A DNA stretch of 64,000 nucleotides, taken from the NCBI RefSeq assembly GCF_019931575.1, contig NZ_CP082923.1:4712001-4776000 (forward strand), given 5' to 3'. Origin of the DNA: Caulobacter segnis (GTDB taxonomy: Bacteria > Pseudomonadota > Alphaproteobacteria > Caulobacterales > Caulobacteraceae). Below are positions 51,754 to 60,145 of the stretch, piece after piece; the stretch's first letter is position 1, and every line of letters starts with the position of its first letter. Below the pieces are notes generated by a model. The model was not told where the DNA came from. It made no database searches and saw nothing but the letters and a program-made list of their open reading frames with translations. The position numbers and the translations under genes are program-made.

Positions 51754-53151
51754 TCAGCTATTGGCCGCGAAGGTCCGCACGAAAGCCTTCACCGACGAGC
51801 CGTCGGCGGGCAGACGCTCGAACTTTTCCGGCTTCTTGGAGAGGTCCGGCGTGGCGCGCGGCGTGCTGGGCAGCAGGCCCGTGGCGGCCTGGACCGCCTC
51901 GGGGAACTTGGCCGGGTGGGCGGTCGACAGCACGACAACAGGCGTCGAGGCCGGGACGTCCACGCCCACGGCCGCGGCGAGGCCAACGGCCGTGTGCGGA
52001 TCGACCACCTCGCCGGTCTCGTTCAGGGTCGACAGCATGGTCTTGGCGGTGTCGGCCTCGCTGACCGACGCGCCGCGGAACAGCTCGCGCATCCAGGCGT
52101 GGGCGCCCGGCGGGATGTCCAGCAGGCCGGTGTCGGCGAAGGCGCGGAAAGCCCGCCCCGTCTCGGTGCCGTCGCGACGGACGGCCTCGAAATAGAGCCG
52201 CTCGAAGTTGCTGGCGACCTGGATGTCCATGGCCGGGCTCTGGGTGGCGGCCACCGCGCCGCGCGAATAGCGGCCGGTCTCGATGGCGCGGGCCAGGATG
52301 TCGTTGGAATTGGTGGCGGCGGTCACCGAGTGGATCGGCAGGCCCAGCTTCTTGGCCACAAAGGCGGCGTAGGCGTCGCCGAAATTGCCGGTCGGCACCA
52401 CGAAGGCCACTTCCCGCTCGGGCGCGCCCAGGGCCACGGCCGAGGTGAAGTAGTAGACGCTCTGGGCCGCGATCCGCGCCCAGTTGATCGAGTTGACGCC
52501 CGACAGGTCGACCGCGTGGCGGAACTGGTCGTCCTGGAAGGCCTGCTTGACGATGGCCTGGCAGTCGTCGAACGAGCCCAGGATCGAGACGCAGGCGACA
52601 TTGGCGTCGGTGGCCGTGGTCATGAACCGGCGCTGCACCTCGCTGATGCGGCCTTCCGGGAAGAGGGCGACGATGCGGGCGTTCTTGCGGCCCCGGAACG
52701 CCTCGACGGCCGCGCCGCCGGTGTCGCCCGAGGTGGCGCAGATGATGGTCATCTTCCGCGACTGGCGCTCGAGCACGTAGTCATAGAGACGGCCCAGCAG
52801 CTGCATCGCCACGTCCTTGAACGCCAGCGTCGGGCCGTGGAACAGCTCCAGCAGGTAGCGGTTGGGCGTCAGCTGCTTGATCGGCGTGACGGCCGTATGG
52901 GCGAAGCTGGCATAGGCCTCGTCGCACATCTGGGCCAGGTCGGCGGCCGGGATGTCGTCGCCGACGAACTTGCCGACCACGGCGGCGGCCACCTCGGCAT
53001 AGGGCTTGCCGGCGAAGGCGGCGATGTCCTTGGCCGTGAAGCTGGGCCACTCGGCGGGCACGTACAGGCCGCCATCGGGGGCCAGGCCGGCCAGCACCGC
53101 ATCCAGGAAGCCGATGGACGCGGACTGGCCGCGGGTCGAAACGTAGCGCAT
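51754..53151 (-). CDS. thrC: Threonine synthase
   Basis: A 465-residue PLP enzyme that converts O-phosphohomoserine to threonine. The PLP lysine is in GPTLAFKDVAMQLLGRLYDYVL. Other class landmarks are MRYVSTRGQSASIGFLDAVLAGLAPDGGLYVP, ICATSGDTGGAAVEAFRGRKN, FVVPTGNFGDAYAAFVAKKLGLPI and VDPHTAVGLAAA. The start overlaps the SURF1 stop as TGATG, which is unusual because the two functions are unrelated. The upstream partner in the pathway, thrB, is at 21926. Confidence 0.95.
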   Translation of the reverse strand: MRYVSTRGQSASIGFLDAVLAGLAPDGGLYVPAEWPSFTAKDIAAFAGKPYAEVAAAVVGKFVGDDIPAADLAQMCDEAYASFAHTAVTPIKQLTPNRYLLELFHGPTLAFKDVAMQLLGRLYDYVLERQSRKMTIICATSGDTGGAAVEAFRGRKNARIVALFPEGRISEVQRRFMTTATDANVACVSILGSFDDCQAIVKQAFQDDQFRHAVDLSGVNSINWARIAAQSVYYFTSAVALGAPEREVAFVVPTGNFGDAYAAFVAKKLGLPIHSVTAATNSNDILARAIETGRYSRGAVAATQSPAMDIQVASNFERLYFEAVRRDGTETGRAFRAFADTGLLDIPPGAHAWMRELFRGASVSEADTAKTMLSTLNETGEVVDPHTAVGLAAAVGVDVPASTPVVVLSTAHPAKFPEAVQAATGLLPSTPRATPDLSKKPEKFERLPADGSSVKAFVRTFAANS

Positions 53152-53837
53152 CAGGGTCTCAGTCTCCGCCAGAGCATGGCGGCATAGATAAACAGCAGGG
53201 TTACGGCAAGACCGAACCACGTCAGGGCGTATTCCAGGTGCCGATTGGAAATTTCTGCCGGCAGCGGCGCGGGGGTGATTCCGGCCGGCGCGGGCGTTTC
53301 GCTTTCGGCCATCAGCACCAGCGGCGCGGGCTTGCGACCGGGGAAGCGCTTGAGAATCTCGGCGCGATCGCCGCCCAACTGCTTGATCGGGGTCAGAACG
53401 CCGACGACCCGGCGCGGCGCGTCGAAGGATCGCGGCGCCGGCGCGACCTGGCCCGTCAGGGCCGGAACGACGCCACGGTCCACCAGGATCATGTTGTAGG
53501 GGCCGGCCAGGACCGCGCAGGGGGCCTGGGCGCGCCAGACCACGTCACCGTCGCGAATGCCGTAGACCAGCGGCAGCGGCGGACCGGCGACGTCGCCGCA
53601 GTCGACGCTGACCCGGGTCCAGGCCAGGTCCTCGGGCCGCGCCTCGGCCGTGAGCACCTGGATCAGCGGCAGGGCCGGCGCGGTCTTCAGGGCCTCGATC
53701 CGCGCGAGCACACCTTCCTTCCAGTGCAGGCGCTGGACCTGCCAGGCGCCCAGGCTACAGAGGATGGCGAACGCGACGCCCGTGGCGACCGTCAGGCCGA
53801 TCGGGAAGCCGGGTTTCTTGGGTTGAGGCTCAGACAT
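53151..53837 (-). CDS. SURF1-family cytochrome oxidase assembly protein
   Basis: A 228-residue protein with a membrane helix at each end (GLTVATGVAFAILCSLGAWQVQRLHWK and LEYALTWFGLAVTLLFIYAAML) and the SURF1 core (VSVDCGDVAGPPLPLVYGIRDGD; ILVDRGVVPALTG; PRRVVGVLTP). SURF1 delivers heme a to subunit I. It lies after the ctaE and DUF983 genes, so the assembly factors form one neighbourhood. The gene overlaps the DUF983 gene by 8 bp. Confidence 0.93.
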   Translation of the reverse strand: MSEPQPKKPGFPIGLTVATGVAFAILCSLGAWQVQRLHWKEGVLARIEALKTAPALPLIQVLTAEARPEDLAWTRVSVDCGDVAGPPLPLVYGIRDGDVVWRAQAPCAVLAGPYNMILVDRGVVPALTGQVAPAPRSFDAPRRVVGVLTPIKQLGGDRAEILKRFPGRKPAPLVLMAESETPAPAGITPAPLPAEISNRHLEYALTWFGLAVTLLFIYAAMLWRRLRP

Positions 53838-54192
53838 CGCGGCGGCCGGCTTCCGAGGCCTTCTGGGCGATCTGGGCGGCGACCATCAGGCCCTTGGCCG
53901 GGCGCATCAGCCCAAGCGTGATGACCAGCACCGCCGGCAGCCAGACGATCAACAGGGCCCAGACCGGCCAGTTCCAGGCGAACATCGAGAACAGCGCCCC
54001 GAACGCGCAGATCGACCCGGCGATCAGGATCACGAAGGTCGCCGCCCCGTCGCCGGTCTCGAACTTGCCCAGCTCGAAGCCGCAGGCCTCGCAGGTCGGG
54101 GCGACCTTGAGGAAGCCGTCGAACAGATGGCCTTCGCCGCAGTGGGGACACAGGCCGCGCGCGCCGGCGGCGTAGGGATTGGTCTTGGTCAT
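53830..54192 (-). CDS. DUF983 membrane protein
   Basis: A 120-residue protein with an N-terminal zinc-ribbon-like part (CPHCGEGHLFDGFLKVAPTCEACGFELG, four cysteines as two CxxC pairs) and two hydrophobic segments. The DUF983 family is commonly found in cox clusters and is thought to help oxidase biogenesis, although the role is not proven. It overlaps the SURF1 gene and follows a terminator after ctaE, so it may be transcribed by read-through. Confidence 0.88.
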   Translation of the reverse strand: MTKTNPYAAGARGLCPHCGEGHLFDGFLKVAPTCEACGFELGKFETGDGAATFVILIAGSICAFGALFSMFAWNWPVWALLIVWLPAVLVITLGLMRPAKGLMVAAQIAQKASEAGRRDV

Positions 54193-54212
54193 AAGCGCCA
54201 GGCCTTAAAACG

Positions 54213-54247
54213 AAAAAGGCCCGGAACGCTGGTCTGCGTTCCGGGCC
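54213..54247 (-). terminator. Intrinsic terminator after ctaE
   Basis: GGCCCGGAACGC and GCGTTCCGGGCC form a 12-bp perfect stem around a 6-base loop. On the minus strand a TTTTT tract follows. It lies 18 bp past the ctaE stop and before the DUF983-surf1-thrC part. Confidence 0.85.
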
Positions 54248-54264
54248 CCTCGGGATCTTGCGAT

Positions 54265-55137
54265 CTAGTGGGCCGAGGCCCCGAAGATCACGTAGATGAA
54301 CGCGAACAGGAACAGCCAGACCACGTCCACGAAGTGCCAGTACCAGGCGGCCGCCTCGAAGCCGAAGTGCTGCTTGGGCGTGAAGGCGCCGTTCAGCAGC
54401 CGGATCAGGCAGACGATCAGGAAGACCGTGCCGACGAACACGTGGAAGCCGTGGAAGCCGGTGGCCAGGAAGAAGGTCGAACCATAGAGGCCCGAGTTGG
54501 CGGCGGCTTCCGAGTAGAACAGCTGCTCGTGGTTGATGTGGGCGTATTCGTAGACCTGGATGGTCGTGAACAGCGCGCCCAGCAGGATAGTCAGGATCAG
54601 GCCCCACTTGGCGCCCTTGCGGTCGCCGACCTGCAGGGCGTGGTGCGCCCAGGTGACGGTGGTGCCCGAGAGCAGCAGGGTCAGGGTGTTGACCAGCGGC
54701 AGGTGCCAGGGCGAGACGGTCTCGACGCCGGCGGGCGGCCAGGTGGCCCAGGCGGTGCGGACTTCCTCGATCGCCGACAGGGTGCGGTGATGATGGAACA
54801 GCGCCATCTCGAAGAACATCCAGAACCACGCCACGAAGAACATCACTTCCGAGGCGATGAACAGGATCATGCCGTAGCGCAGGCCGATCGAGACGACCGG
54901 GGTGTGGTCGCCGGCCTTGGCTTCCTTGGCCACGTCCGACCACCAGCCGAACATGGTGTAGAGCACACCGGCGATGCCGGCGGCGAAGATGGCCCAGTTG
55001 CCCTTCTCGATGCCGAGCACGCCGCCCTTGATCCAGCCGATCAGACCGATCGCCATGACGGTCGCGGCCATCGAGCCGACGAACGGCCAGGGGCTGGGCG
55101 GAAGGATGTGGTAGTCGTGTTTGACGGCGCCGGCCAT
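54265..55137 (-). CDS. ctaE: Cytochrome c oxidase subunit III
   Basis: A 290-residue integral subunit with seven hydrophobic segments. The N-terminus KHDYHILPPSPWPFVGSMAA is the usual subunit III start. The conserved ALFHHHRTLSAIEE and the C-terminal FHGFHVFVGTVFLIVCLIRLL and AAWYWHFVDVVWLFLFAFIYV are family features. It is part of the proton-pumping aa3 oxidase in the inner membrane. It is the last gene before the terminator. Confidence 0.97.
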   Translation of the reverse strand: MAGAVKHDYHILPPSPWPFVGSMAATVMAIGLIGWIKGGVLGIEKGNWAIFAAGIAGVLYTMFGWWSDVAKEAKAGDHTPVVSIGLRYGMILFIASEVMFFVAWFWMFFEMALFHHHRTLSAIEEVRTAWATWPPAGVETVSPWHLPLVNTLTLLLSGTTVTWAHHALQVGDRKGAKWGLILTILLGALFTTIQVYEYAHINHEQLFYSEAAANSGLYGSTFFLATGFHGFHVFVGTVFLIVCLIRLLNGAFTPKQHFGFEAAAWYWHFVDVVWLFLFAFIYVIFGASAH

Positions 55138-55208
55138 GTTGCTGCTAACCCTTATATCCCTCTGATCCCGGTCGTGGTTTCCCCCCGCGCCGAAATCGTT
55201 GTGAAACG

Positions 55209-55865
55209 CTATAGCCCCCTCGACGGTGCGCCGCCAAGGGGTTCCACGATGCGCGGCGTCGCCGAAGCGGCCACTTTAGTGTTCTTGCCGTCGTCGACGG
55301 CCGGGAAGAACGTGTAGCTGAGCGTGATCTCGTTCTTGCCCTTGGTCTCGGGATCGTCCGCGAATTGGGGATCCACGAAGTAGACGACCGGGAACTCCAC
55401 CGTCTGGTGGGGCTGGATCGTCTGGCTGGAGAAGCAGAAGCACTCCAGCTTCTGGAAGTACGGCCCCGCCGATTCCGGCACCACGTTGTACAGCGCCCGG
55501 CCGGTCTGCGGCTTGTCGGTGGGGTTGGTGACCTTGAAGAAGGCCAGGCCCGTATCGCCGATGCGGATGTCCTGGCTGGCCTGCATCGTCTGGAACTGCC
55601 ACGGCAGCTCGCGGATGTTGGCGTCGAAGCGGATCGTGACCTTGCGGTCCAGGATCCTGGTCGGCTTGGCCTCGGCCTTGCGGACGGTGCCGTCGAAGCC
55701 CGTGGCCTGGCAGAACAGCTTGTACAGCGGCACGGCGGCATAGGCCGCGCCGACCATGCCGAAGAACGCCGCCGCGCAGATCAGGGCCACCTTGCCGTTG
55801 CGGCGGGCGGCCAGTTCCTGCGGGGTGAGTTCGCTGTCCGGTTTCTTAGTGCGGGTGCGCGACAT
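55209..55865 (-). CDS. ctaG: Copper chaperone for CuB, Cox11-type CtaG
   Basis: A 218-residue protein with one N-terminal membrane helix (VALICAAAFFGMVGAAYAAVPLYKLFC) and a periplasmic domain. The copper-binding CFCF motif is in KLECFCFSSQTIQPHQTVEFPV. It inserts copper B into subunit I. The N-terminal 20 bp overlap the small CoxF-like gene, read in another frame. Confidence 0.96.
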   Translation of the reverse strand: MSRTRTKKPDSELTPQELAARRNGKVALICAAAFFGMVGAAYAAVPLYKLFCQATGFDGTVRKAEAKPTRILDRKVTIRFDANIRELPWQFQTMQASQDIRIGDTGLAFFKVTNPTDKPQTGRALYNVVPESAGPYFQKLECFCFSSQTIQPHQTVEFPVVYFVDPQFADDPETKGKNEITLSYTFFPAVDDGKNTKVAASATPRIVEPLGGAPSRGL

Positions 55866-56004
55866 TGCCGCCGAGCCTCACGAGGGTGACCACGAACACC
55901 AGGACGACGAACACCGCCAGGCCCAGGGCCAGGGCGATGTTGCGGCCATCGCGGGCCTTCTTAGCCGCGTCCTTGGCGGCCTTGTTGTCGACCGGTTGAT
56001 TCAC
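55846..56004 (-). CDS. CoxF-like 52-residue membrane protein
   Basis: A short frame between ctaB and ctaG. It starts with a GTG whose GTGA overlaps the ctaB stop, and its TAA falls 20 bp inside ctaG. The protein is a basic lead (NQPVDNKAAKDAAKKARDGRN), one hydrophobic segment (IALALGLAVFVVLVFVVTLV) and a short polar tail. The position and form match the small CoxF-type gene often found between ctaB and ctaG in alphaproteobacterial cox clusters. It is easily missed because of its size. Confidence 0.75.
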   Translation of the reverse strand: MNQPVDNKAAKDAAKKARDGRNIALALGLAVFVVLVFVVTLVRLGGNVAHPH

Positions 56005-57023
56005 TTGAGCAGCTCCAGGGCGTGCACGCCCGCCACGGCCTCGCCCAGCAGGGCGGCGAACAGGGCGAAGAGATAGAGGATAGAGAAGGCGAACAGGTTG
56101 CGCGCGGCTTTCGAGCCGGCGGCCTTTTCATCCTCGGTGACGTCGTAGAGGGCGCGGTCGGCCACGCGCGGGTCGGCCGCGTCGCCGGCCTTGCTGGCGA
56201 ACACCCGCCAAGCCAGGACCAGGAACACCGCCCCGCCCAGGGCCGCCACGGCCAGGTAGATCGGGCCGCCCAGGCCGGTCAGCACCGGCGACAGGCAGAT
56301 CGGGATCAGCAGCAGGCTGTAGAGCAGGATCTGCTTGCGCGTCTCCTTGGCGCCCTTGACCACCGGCAGCATCGGCACGCCGGCCTTGGCGTAGTCGGTG
56401 GTGACGTACAGCGACAGCGCCCAGAAGTGAGGTGGGGTCCAGAAGAAGATGATCGCCACCATCAGCCACGCGTTCAGCGGCGCGTGGCCGGTTGCCGCGG
56501 CCCAGCCGATGGCGGGCGGCAGGGCGCCGGCCAGGCCGCCGATGACGATGTTCTGCGCCGTCCAGCGCTTGAGCCACATCGTGTAGACGACGGCGTAGAA
56601 GACGATGGTGAAGGCCAGCAGGCCGGCGGCGAACCAGTTGATGGCGAAGCCGAGGAACATCACCGAGAGCAAGGAGAGCACCACGCCCAGCGAGGCGGCT
56701 TCCTCGCCCTTGACCTTGCCGGCGGGCACCGGACGGCCGCGCGTGCGGCGCATCTGACGGTCGATGTCGGCGTCGTACCACATGTTCAGCGCGCCCGAGG
56801 CGCCGGCCCCGATGGCGATGCACAGCACCGCGATCGCGCCCAGCACGGGGTGGATCGGCGCGCGCGCGGCCAGCAGGCCGGTCAGGCCGGTGAACACCAC
56901 CAGCGACATGACGCGCGGCTTCATCAGCTGGAAGTAGTCCTGCCAGCGGGCGGTCTGAGTCAGATCAGACTTTTGCGTGTCCGGCGAAACGGTGTCCGGA
57001 GTCATGGCGGCGGTCTTCGACAT
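56001..57023 (-). CDS. ctaB: Protoheme IX farnesyltransferase
   Basis: A 340-residue polytopic UbiA-family prenyltransferase that turns heme b into heme o for the oxidase. The two aspartate-rich motifs are NMWYDADIDRQMRRT and, in the second half, DYAKAGVPMLPVVKG. The N-terminal 25 residues are soluble. Heme A synthase is not in the window. It sits between ctaD and the CoxF-like gene, as in most alphaproteobacterial oxidase clusters. Confidence 0.96.
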   Translation of the reverse strand: MSKTAAMTPDTVSPDTQKSDLTQTARWQDYFQLMKPRVMSLVVFTGLTGLLAARAPIHPVLGAIAVLCIAIGAGASGALNMWYDADIDRQMRRTRGRPVPAGKVKGEEAASLGVVLSLLSVMFLGFAINWFAAGLLAFTIVFYAVVYTMWLKRWTAQNIVIGGLAGALPPAIGWAAATGHAPLNAWLMVAIIFFWTPPHFWALSLYVTTDYAKAGVPMLPVVKGAKETRKQILLYSLLLIPICLSPVLTGLGGPIYLAVAALGGAVFLVLAWRVFASKAGDAADPRVADRALYDVTEDEKAAGSKAARNLFAFSILYLFALFAALLGEAVAGVHALELLK

Positions 57024-57128
57024 CGGATGTGACTGTAAACGGTCTTCAATGGGCGAAGGGCGCGGCCCAGACCCTTAAGGATCCCGACCGCGCCCCTCTT
57101 TTCGGTCCAGTGTTCGGACGACGGCGAC

Positions 57129-58793
57129 CTAATGGTGGCTGTCTTCCTTGATCACCGGCGGTTCGCTGAACTGGTGGAACGGCGGCGGCGAGGACAGGGT
57201 CCATTCCAGCGTGGTGGCGCCTTCGCCCCACGGGTTGGCCTCGGCCTTGCGGCGACGGATCGCGGCTTCCAGCAGCACGACCAGGAAGATGCCGACGGCG
57301 GCGACCGTGATCATGTAGCCGACCGACGACCAGTAGTTCCACTTCGCGAAGGCTTCCGGATAGTCGACATAGCGACGGGGCATGCCTTGCAGGCCCAGGA
57401 AGTGCTGCGGGAAGAACACCAGGTTCACGCCGACGAACATCACCCAGAAGTGGGCCGCGCCGAGGAACTCGTTGTACTTCACGCCCCACATCTTCTCGAA
57501 CCAGTAGTAGAAGCCCGCGAAGATGGCGAAGACGGCGCCCAGCGACAGCACGTAGTGGAAGTGGGCCACCACGTAGTAGGTGTCGTGCAGGCTGTAGTCG
57601 ATGCCGGCGTTCGACAGGACGACGCCGGTGACGCCGCCGACCGTGAACAGGAAGATGAAGCCCATCGCCCACAGCATGGGCGTCTTGAAGCTGATCGAAC
57701 CGCCCCACATCGTGGCGATCCAGCTGAAGATCTTCACGCCCGTCGGGACGGCGATGATCATCGTGGCGGCCACGAAGTAGGCGCGCAGGTTGATGCTCAT
57801 GCCGACGGTGTACATGTGGTGCGCCCACACGACGAAGCCGACGAAGCCGATGGCGACCATCGCGTAGGCCATCGCCAGGTAGCCGAAGACCGGCTTCTTG
57901 GAGAAGGTCGAGACGATATGGCTGATGATGCCGAAGCCCGGCAGGATCAGGATGTACACTTCCGGGTGGCCGAAGAACCAGAACAGGTGCTGGAACATGA
58001 CGGGGTCGCCGCCGGCGGCCGGGTCGAAGAAGTGGGTGCCGAAGTTACGGTCGGTCAGCAGCATGGTGATGGCGCCGGCCAGGACGGGCAGCGACAGCAG
58101 CAGTAGGAAGGCGGTGATCAGCACCGACCAGGCGAACAGCGGCATGCGGTGCAGGGTCATGCCCGGCGCGCGCATGTTGAAGATCGTGGTGATGAAGTTG
58201 ATCGCGCCCAGGATCGACGAAGCGCCGGCCAGGTGGAGCGACAGGATCGCCAGGTCCATGGCCGGACCCTTGTGACCGATGGTCGACAGCGGCGGATAGA
58301 TCGTCCAGCCGCCGCCGAAGCCGTGGCCCGGGCCGCCGTCGACGAACATCGAGGTGACCAGCAGGATCCAGGCGGCGACCAGCAGCCAGAACGAGATGTT
58401 GTTCATCCGCGGGAAGGCCATGTCCGGCGCGCCGATCATGATCGGCACGAACCAGTTGCCGTAGCCGCCGATCATGGCGGGCATGACCATGAAGAAGATC
58501 ATGATCAGGGCGTGGGCGGTGACCACGGCGTTGAAGCCGTGCTTGCCCTTGAACAGGCCGAGCTGGGCCAGCAGGCCGTTATCGGTGAACACCTGGATGC
58601 CCGGGTGCATCAGCTCCCAGCGGATCAGGCCCGACAGGGCGCCGCCGACGATGCCCGCCATGATGGCGAACAGGATGTACAGCGTGCCGATGTCCTTGTG
58701 GTTCGTCGAGAAGAACCAGCGGGCGAAGAAGGGCGGCTTGTGGTCGGCGTCGTCGTGACCGCCGTGGCCATGAGTGTCTGCGGCGTGAGCCAT
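57129..58793 (-). CDS. ctaD: Cytochrome c oxidase subunit I
   Basis: A 554-residue catalytic subunit with twelve hydrophobic segments. The heme and copper ligands are seen in VTAHALIMIFFMVMPAMIGGYGNW, WFFGHPEVYILILPGFG (CuB His with the cross-linked Tyr pattern), WAHHMYTVG and ARFHYVLSLGA-type AHFHYVLSLGA. The N-terminal 20 residues are His/Asp-rich (AHAADTHGHGGHDDADHK) and may bind metal or be a charged surface. It is the second gene of the oxidase cluster, 22 bp after ctaC. Confidence 0.98.
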   Translation of the reverse strand: MAHAADTHGHGGHDDADHKPPFFARWFFSTNHKDIGTLYILFAIMAGIVGGALSGLIRWELMHPGIQVFTDNGLLAQLGLFKGKHGFNAVVTAHALIMIFFMVMPAMIGGYGNWFVPIMIGAPDMAFPRMNNISFWLLVAAWILLVTSMFVDGGPGHGFGGGWTIYPPLSTIGHKGPAMDLAILSLHLAGASSILGAINFITTIFNMRAPGMTLHRMPLFAWSVLITAFLLLLSLPVLAGAITMLLTDRNFGTHFFDPAAGGDPVMFQHLFWFFGHPEVYILILPGFGIISHIVSTFSKKPVFGYLAMAYAMVAIGFVGFVVWAHHMYTVGMSINLRAYFVAATMIIAVPTGVKIFSWIATMWGGSISFKTPMLWAMGFIFLFTVGGVTGVVLSNAGIDYSLHDTYYVVAHFHYVLSLGAVFAIFAGFYYWFEKMWGVKYNEFLGAAHFWVMFVGVNLVFFPQHFLGLQGMPRRYVDYPEAFAKWNYWSSVGYMITVAAVGIFLVVLLEAAIRRRKAEANPWGEGATTLEWTLSSPPPFHQFSEPPVIKEDSHH

Positions 58794-58815
58794 CGGACTT
58801 CTATCCTACGTAGTC

Positions 58816-59766
58816 TTAGGCCGCCGGCGCGGCGGGAGCCGCGGCCGGAGCGGAAGCGGGGGCGGCGGCCGGAGCCGAGGCGGGGGTCGCGGCGGCTTCA
58901 GCCGGAGCGGCCGGCGCGGCGGCCGGGGCCGGCGGAGCGACCTTTTCCTTAACCCACGCGTCGAACTGGGCCTGGGTCACGACCTGGATCTCGATCGGCA
59001 TGTTCGAGTGATCGACGCCGCAGAGTTCCGAGCACTGGCCGTAGTAGACGCCGGTCTTCTCGGCCTTGAACCAGGTTTCGTTCAGGCGGCCCGGGATGGC
59101 GTCGATCTTCAGGCCGAACGCCGGCAGGGCGAAGGCGTGGATCACGTCGGCGCCGGTGACCTGGACGCGGACGACCTGGCCCACCGGCACGACCATCGCC
59201 TTGTCGGCGGCCAGCAGGTACGGGACCTTCTTGGCGTCGGCCTGCTCCTTGGTGAGCGGCAGCGACACGATCTCGCTGATCTTCTGGTCGGGATACTCGT
59301 AGCCCCAGTACCACTGATAGCCCGTGGCCTTCACGGTCATGTAGGGCTTGGGCATGTTGTTGTAGTGGAACAGCAGGCGGAACGAGAAGATGGCGATGAC
59401 CATCAGGATCAGGACCGGAACGACCGTCCAGATGATCTCGACCGTGGTGTTGTGGCTGAACTTGGCCGGGACCGGGTTCGCCTTCTTGTTGTAGCGGACC
59501 ACGATCCAGATCAGCAGGCCCAGCACCAGCAGGGTGATGGCCGTGATGATCGGCATCAGGACCAGGTTGTGGAACTGGATCGCGTGGTGCTTCAGCTCGG
59601 AAGCGGCCGGCTGAAGGTCGATCGCCCCCGGCGTCGGCTGGCCCAGCAGATCCTCGGCGAGGGCGTTCCCCGCGAACATCACCGAAAACACCATTGAGGC
59701 GGCGAGCGCGGACGCGCCCGACATGATCCGCCGAATCCCCGAAAATTGCGCCTTCATATCCCTCAC
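58816..59766 (-). CDS. ctaC: Cytochrome c oxidase subunit II with Ala/Pro-rich tail
   Basis: A 316-residue subunit. A signal peptide ends near NALAE, two membrane helices follow (LVLMPIITAITLLVLGLLIWIVVRY and VEIIWTVVPVLILMVIAIFSFRLLF), then the CuA cupredoxin domain. The CuA site is YYGQCSELCGVDHSNMPI, with the upstream His in DVIHAFALPAFGLKIDA. The docking segment ATGYQWYWGYEYPD is present. The final 45 residues are nearly all Ala and Pro, a low-complexity tail not needed for copper binding. It is the first gene of the cluster. A TTGA-N6-TCAA element lies upstream. Confidence 0.97.
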   Translation of the reverse strand: MRDMKAQFSGIRRIMSGASALAASMVFSVMFAGNALAEDLLGQPTPGAIDLQPAASELKHHAIQFHNLVLMPIITAITLLVLGLLIWIVVRYNKKANPVPAKFSHNTTVEIIWTVVPVLILMVIAIFSFRLLFHYNNMPKPYMTVKATGYQWYWGYEYPDQKISEIVSLPLTKEQADAKKVPYLLAADKAMVVPVGQVVRVQVTGADVIHAFALPAFGLKIDAIPGRLNETWFKAEKTGVYYGQCSELCGVDHSNMPIEIQVVTQAQFDAWVKEKVAPPAPAAAPAAPAEAAATPASAPAAAPASAPAAAPAAPAA

Positions 59767-59799
59767 GGCCCGTTTCGGCGGCGATTTGTCCCCGATCGA

Positions 59800-59813
59800 T
59801 TGACCTCGATCAA
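59800..59813. promoter_or_regulatory. TTGA-N6-TCAA site upstream of ctaC, Crp/Fnr-type
   Basis: TTGACCTCGATCAA fits the FNR/FixK half-site consensus TTGAY-N4-RTCAA exactly. It lies 33 bp before the ctaC start. It suggests that the aa3 operon responds to a Crp/Fnr-family regulator such as FixK. Confidence 0.55.
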
Positions 59814-60084
59814 AGCCACGCCGCGCCGAGTCTGCGTATTACGACCCTCGATACGACCCCCTGCAATCGACGTCGCTCAAAGGTGAGTCGCGCGTCGACG
59901 CCCAGTCCGCCCGATGGTCGGTCCGAGGCTGCATACGCGCATCGCCAGCGGTTGCCAAGCACCAGAGACCACGCGCGCGCCATGGGATTGCGCGGTCCTC
60001 CCCGACATGGGCCGCCCCAGTTAAGAACCCCTCTCAACAAAGCCGAGAACGGCGTTCCGCATCATTACGTATTGTTCATGGCCA

Positions 60085-60120
60085 GGTACCTTGCGATGCC
60101 CAGTACCACTCGATACAAGG
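60085..60120. promoter_or_regulatory. GGTAC/GTACC and CCTTG/CAAGG dyads, candidate PadR operator
   Basis: GGTAC at 60085 and GTACC at 60103 form a dyad with a 13-bp centre. CCTTG at 60089 and CAAGG at 60116 form a second, wider dyad that overlaps it. They lie 26-61 bp before the PadR start. PadR proteins bind similar spaced GTAC half-sites. Confidence 0.5.
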
Positions 60121-60145
60121 GAGCATCCAAGGAGGCGAGGACATC

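Larger units (their letters stand above)
59767..60145. other. Divergent control region between ctaC and the PadR gene
   Basis: This 379-bp gap holds no convincing gene. A reading frame at 59810-60040 exists on the minus strand but has no family features. Two regulatory elements are described separately: a TTGA-N6-TCAA site near ctaC and a GTACC/CCTTG dyad cluster near the PadR gene. The middle part, about 59830-60050, shows nothing I can name. Confidence 0.5.

Noticed and set aside
57054..57105. A GGGCGCGG/CCGCGCCC stem downstream of ctaD
   Set aside because: The loop is about 22 bases and the T-tract is weak. Transcription into ctaB is expected, so I did not list it as a terminator.
59810..60040. 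A 76-codon frame in the ctaC-PadR gap
   Set aside because: Arg/Gly/Trp-rich composition, no ribosome site and no recognisable feature. The gap is better explained as control sequence.
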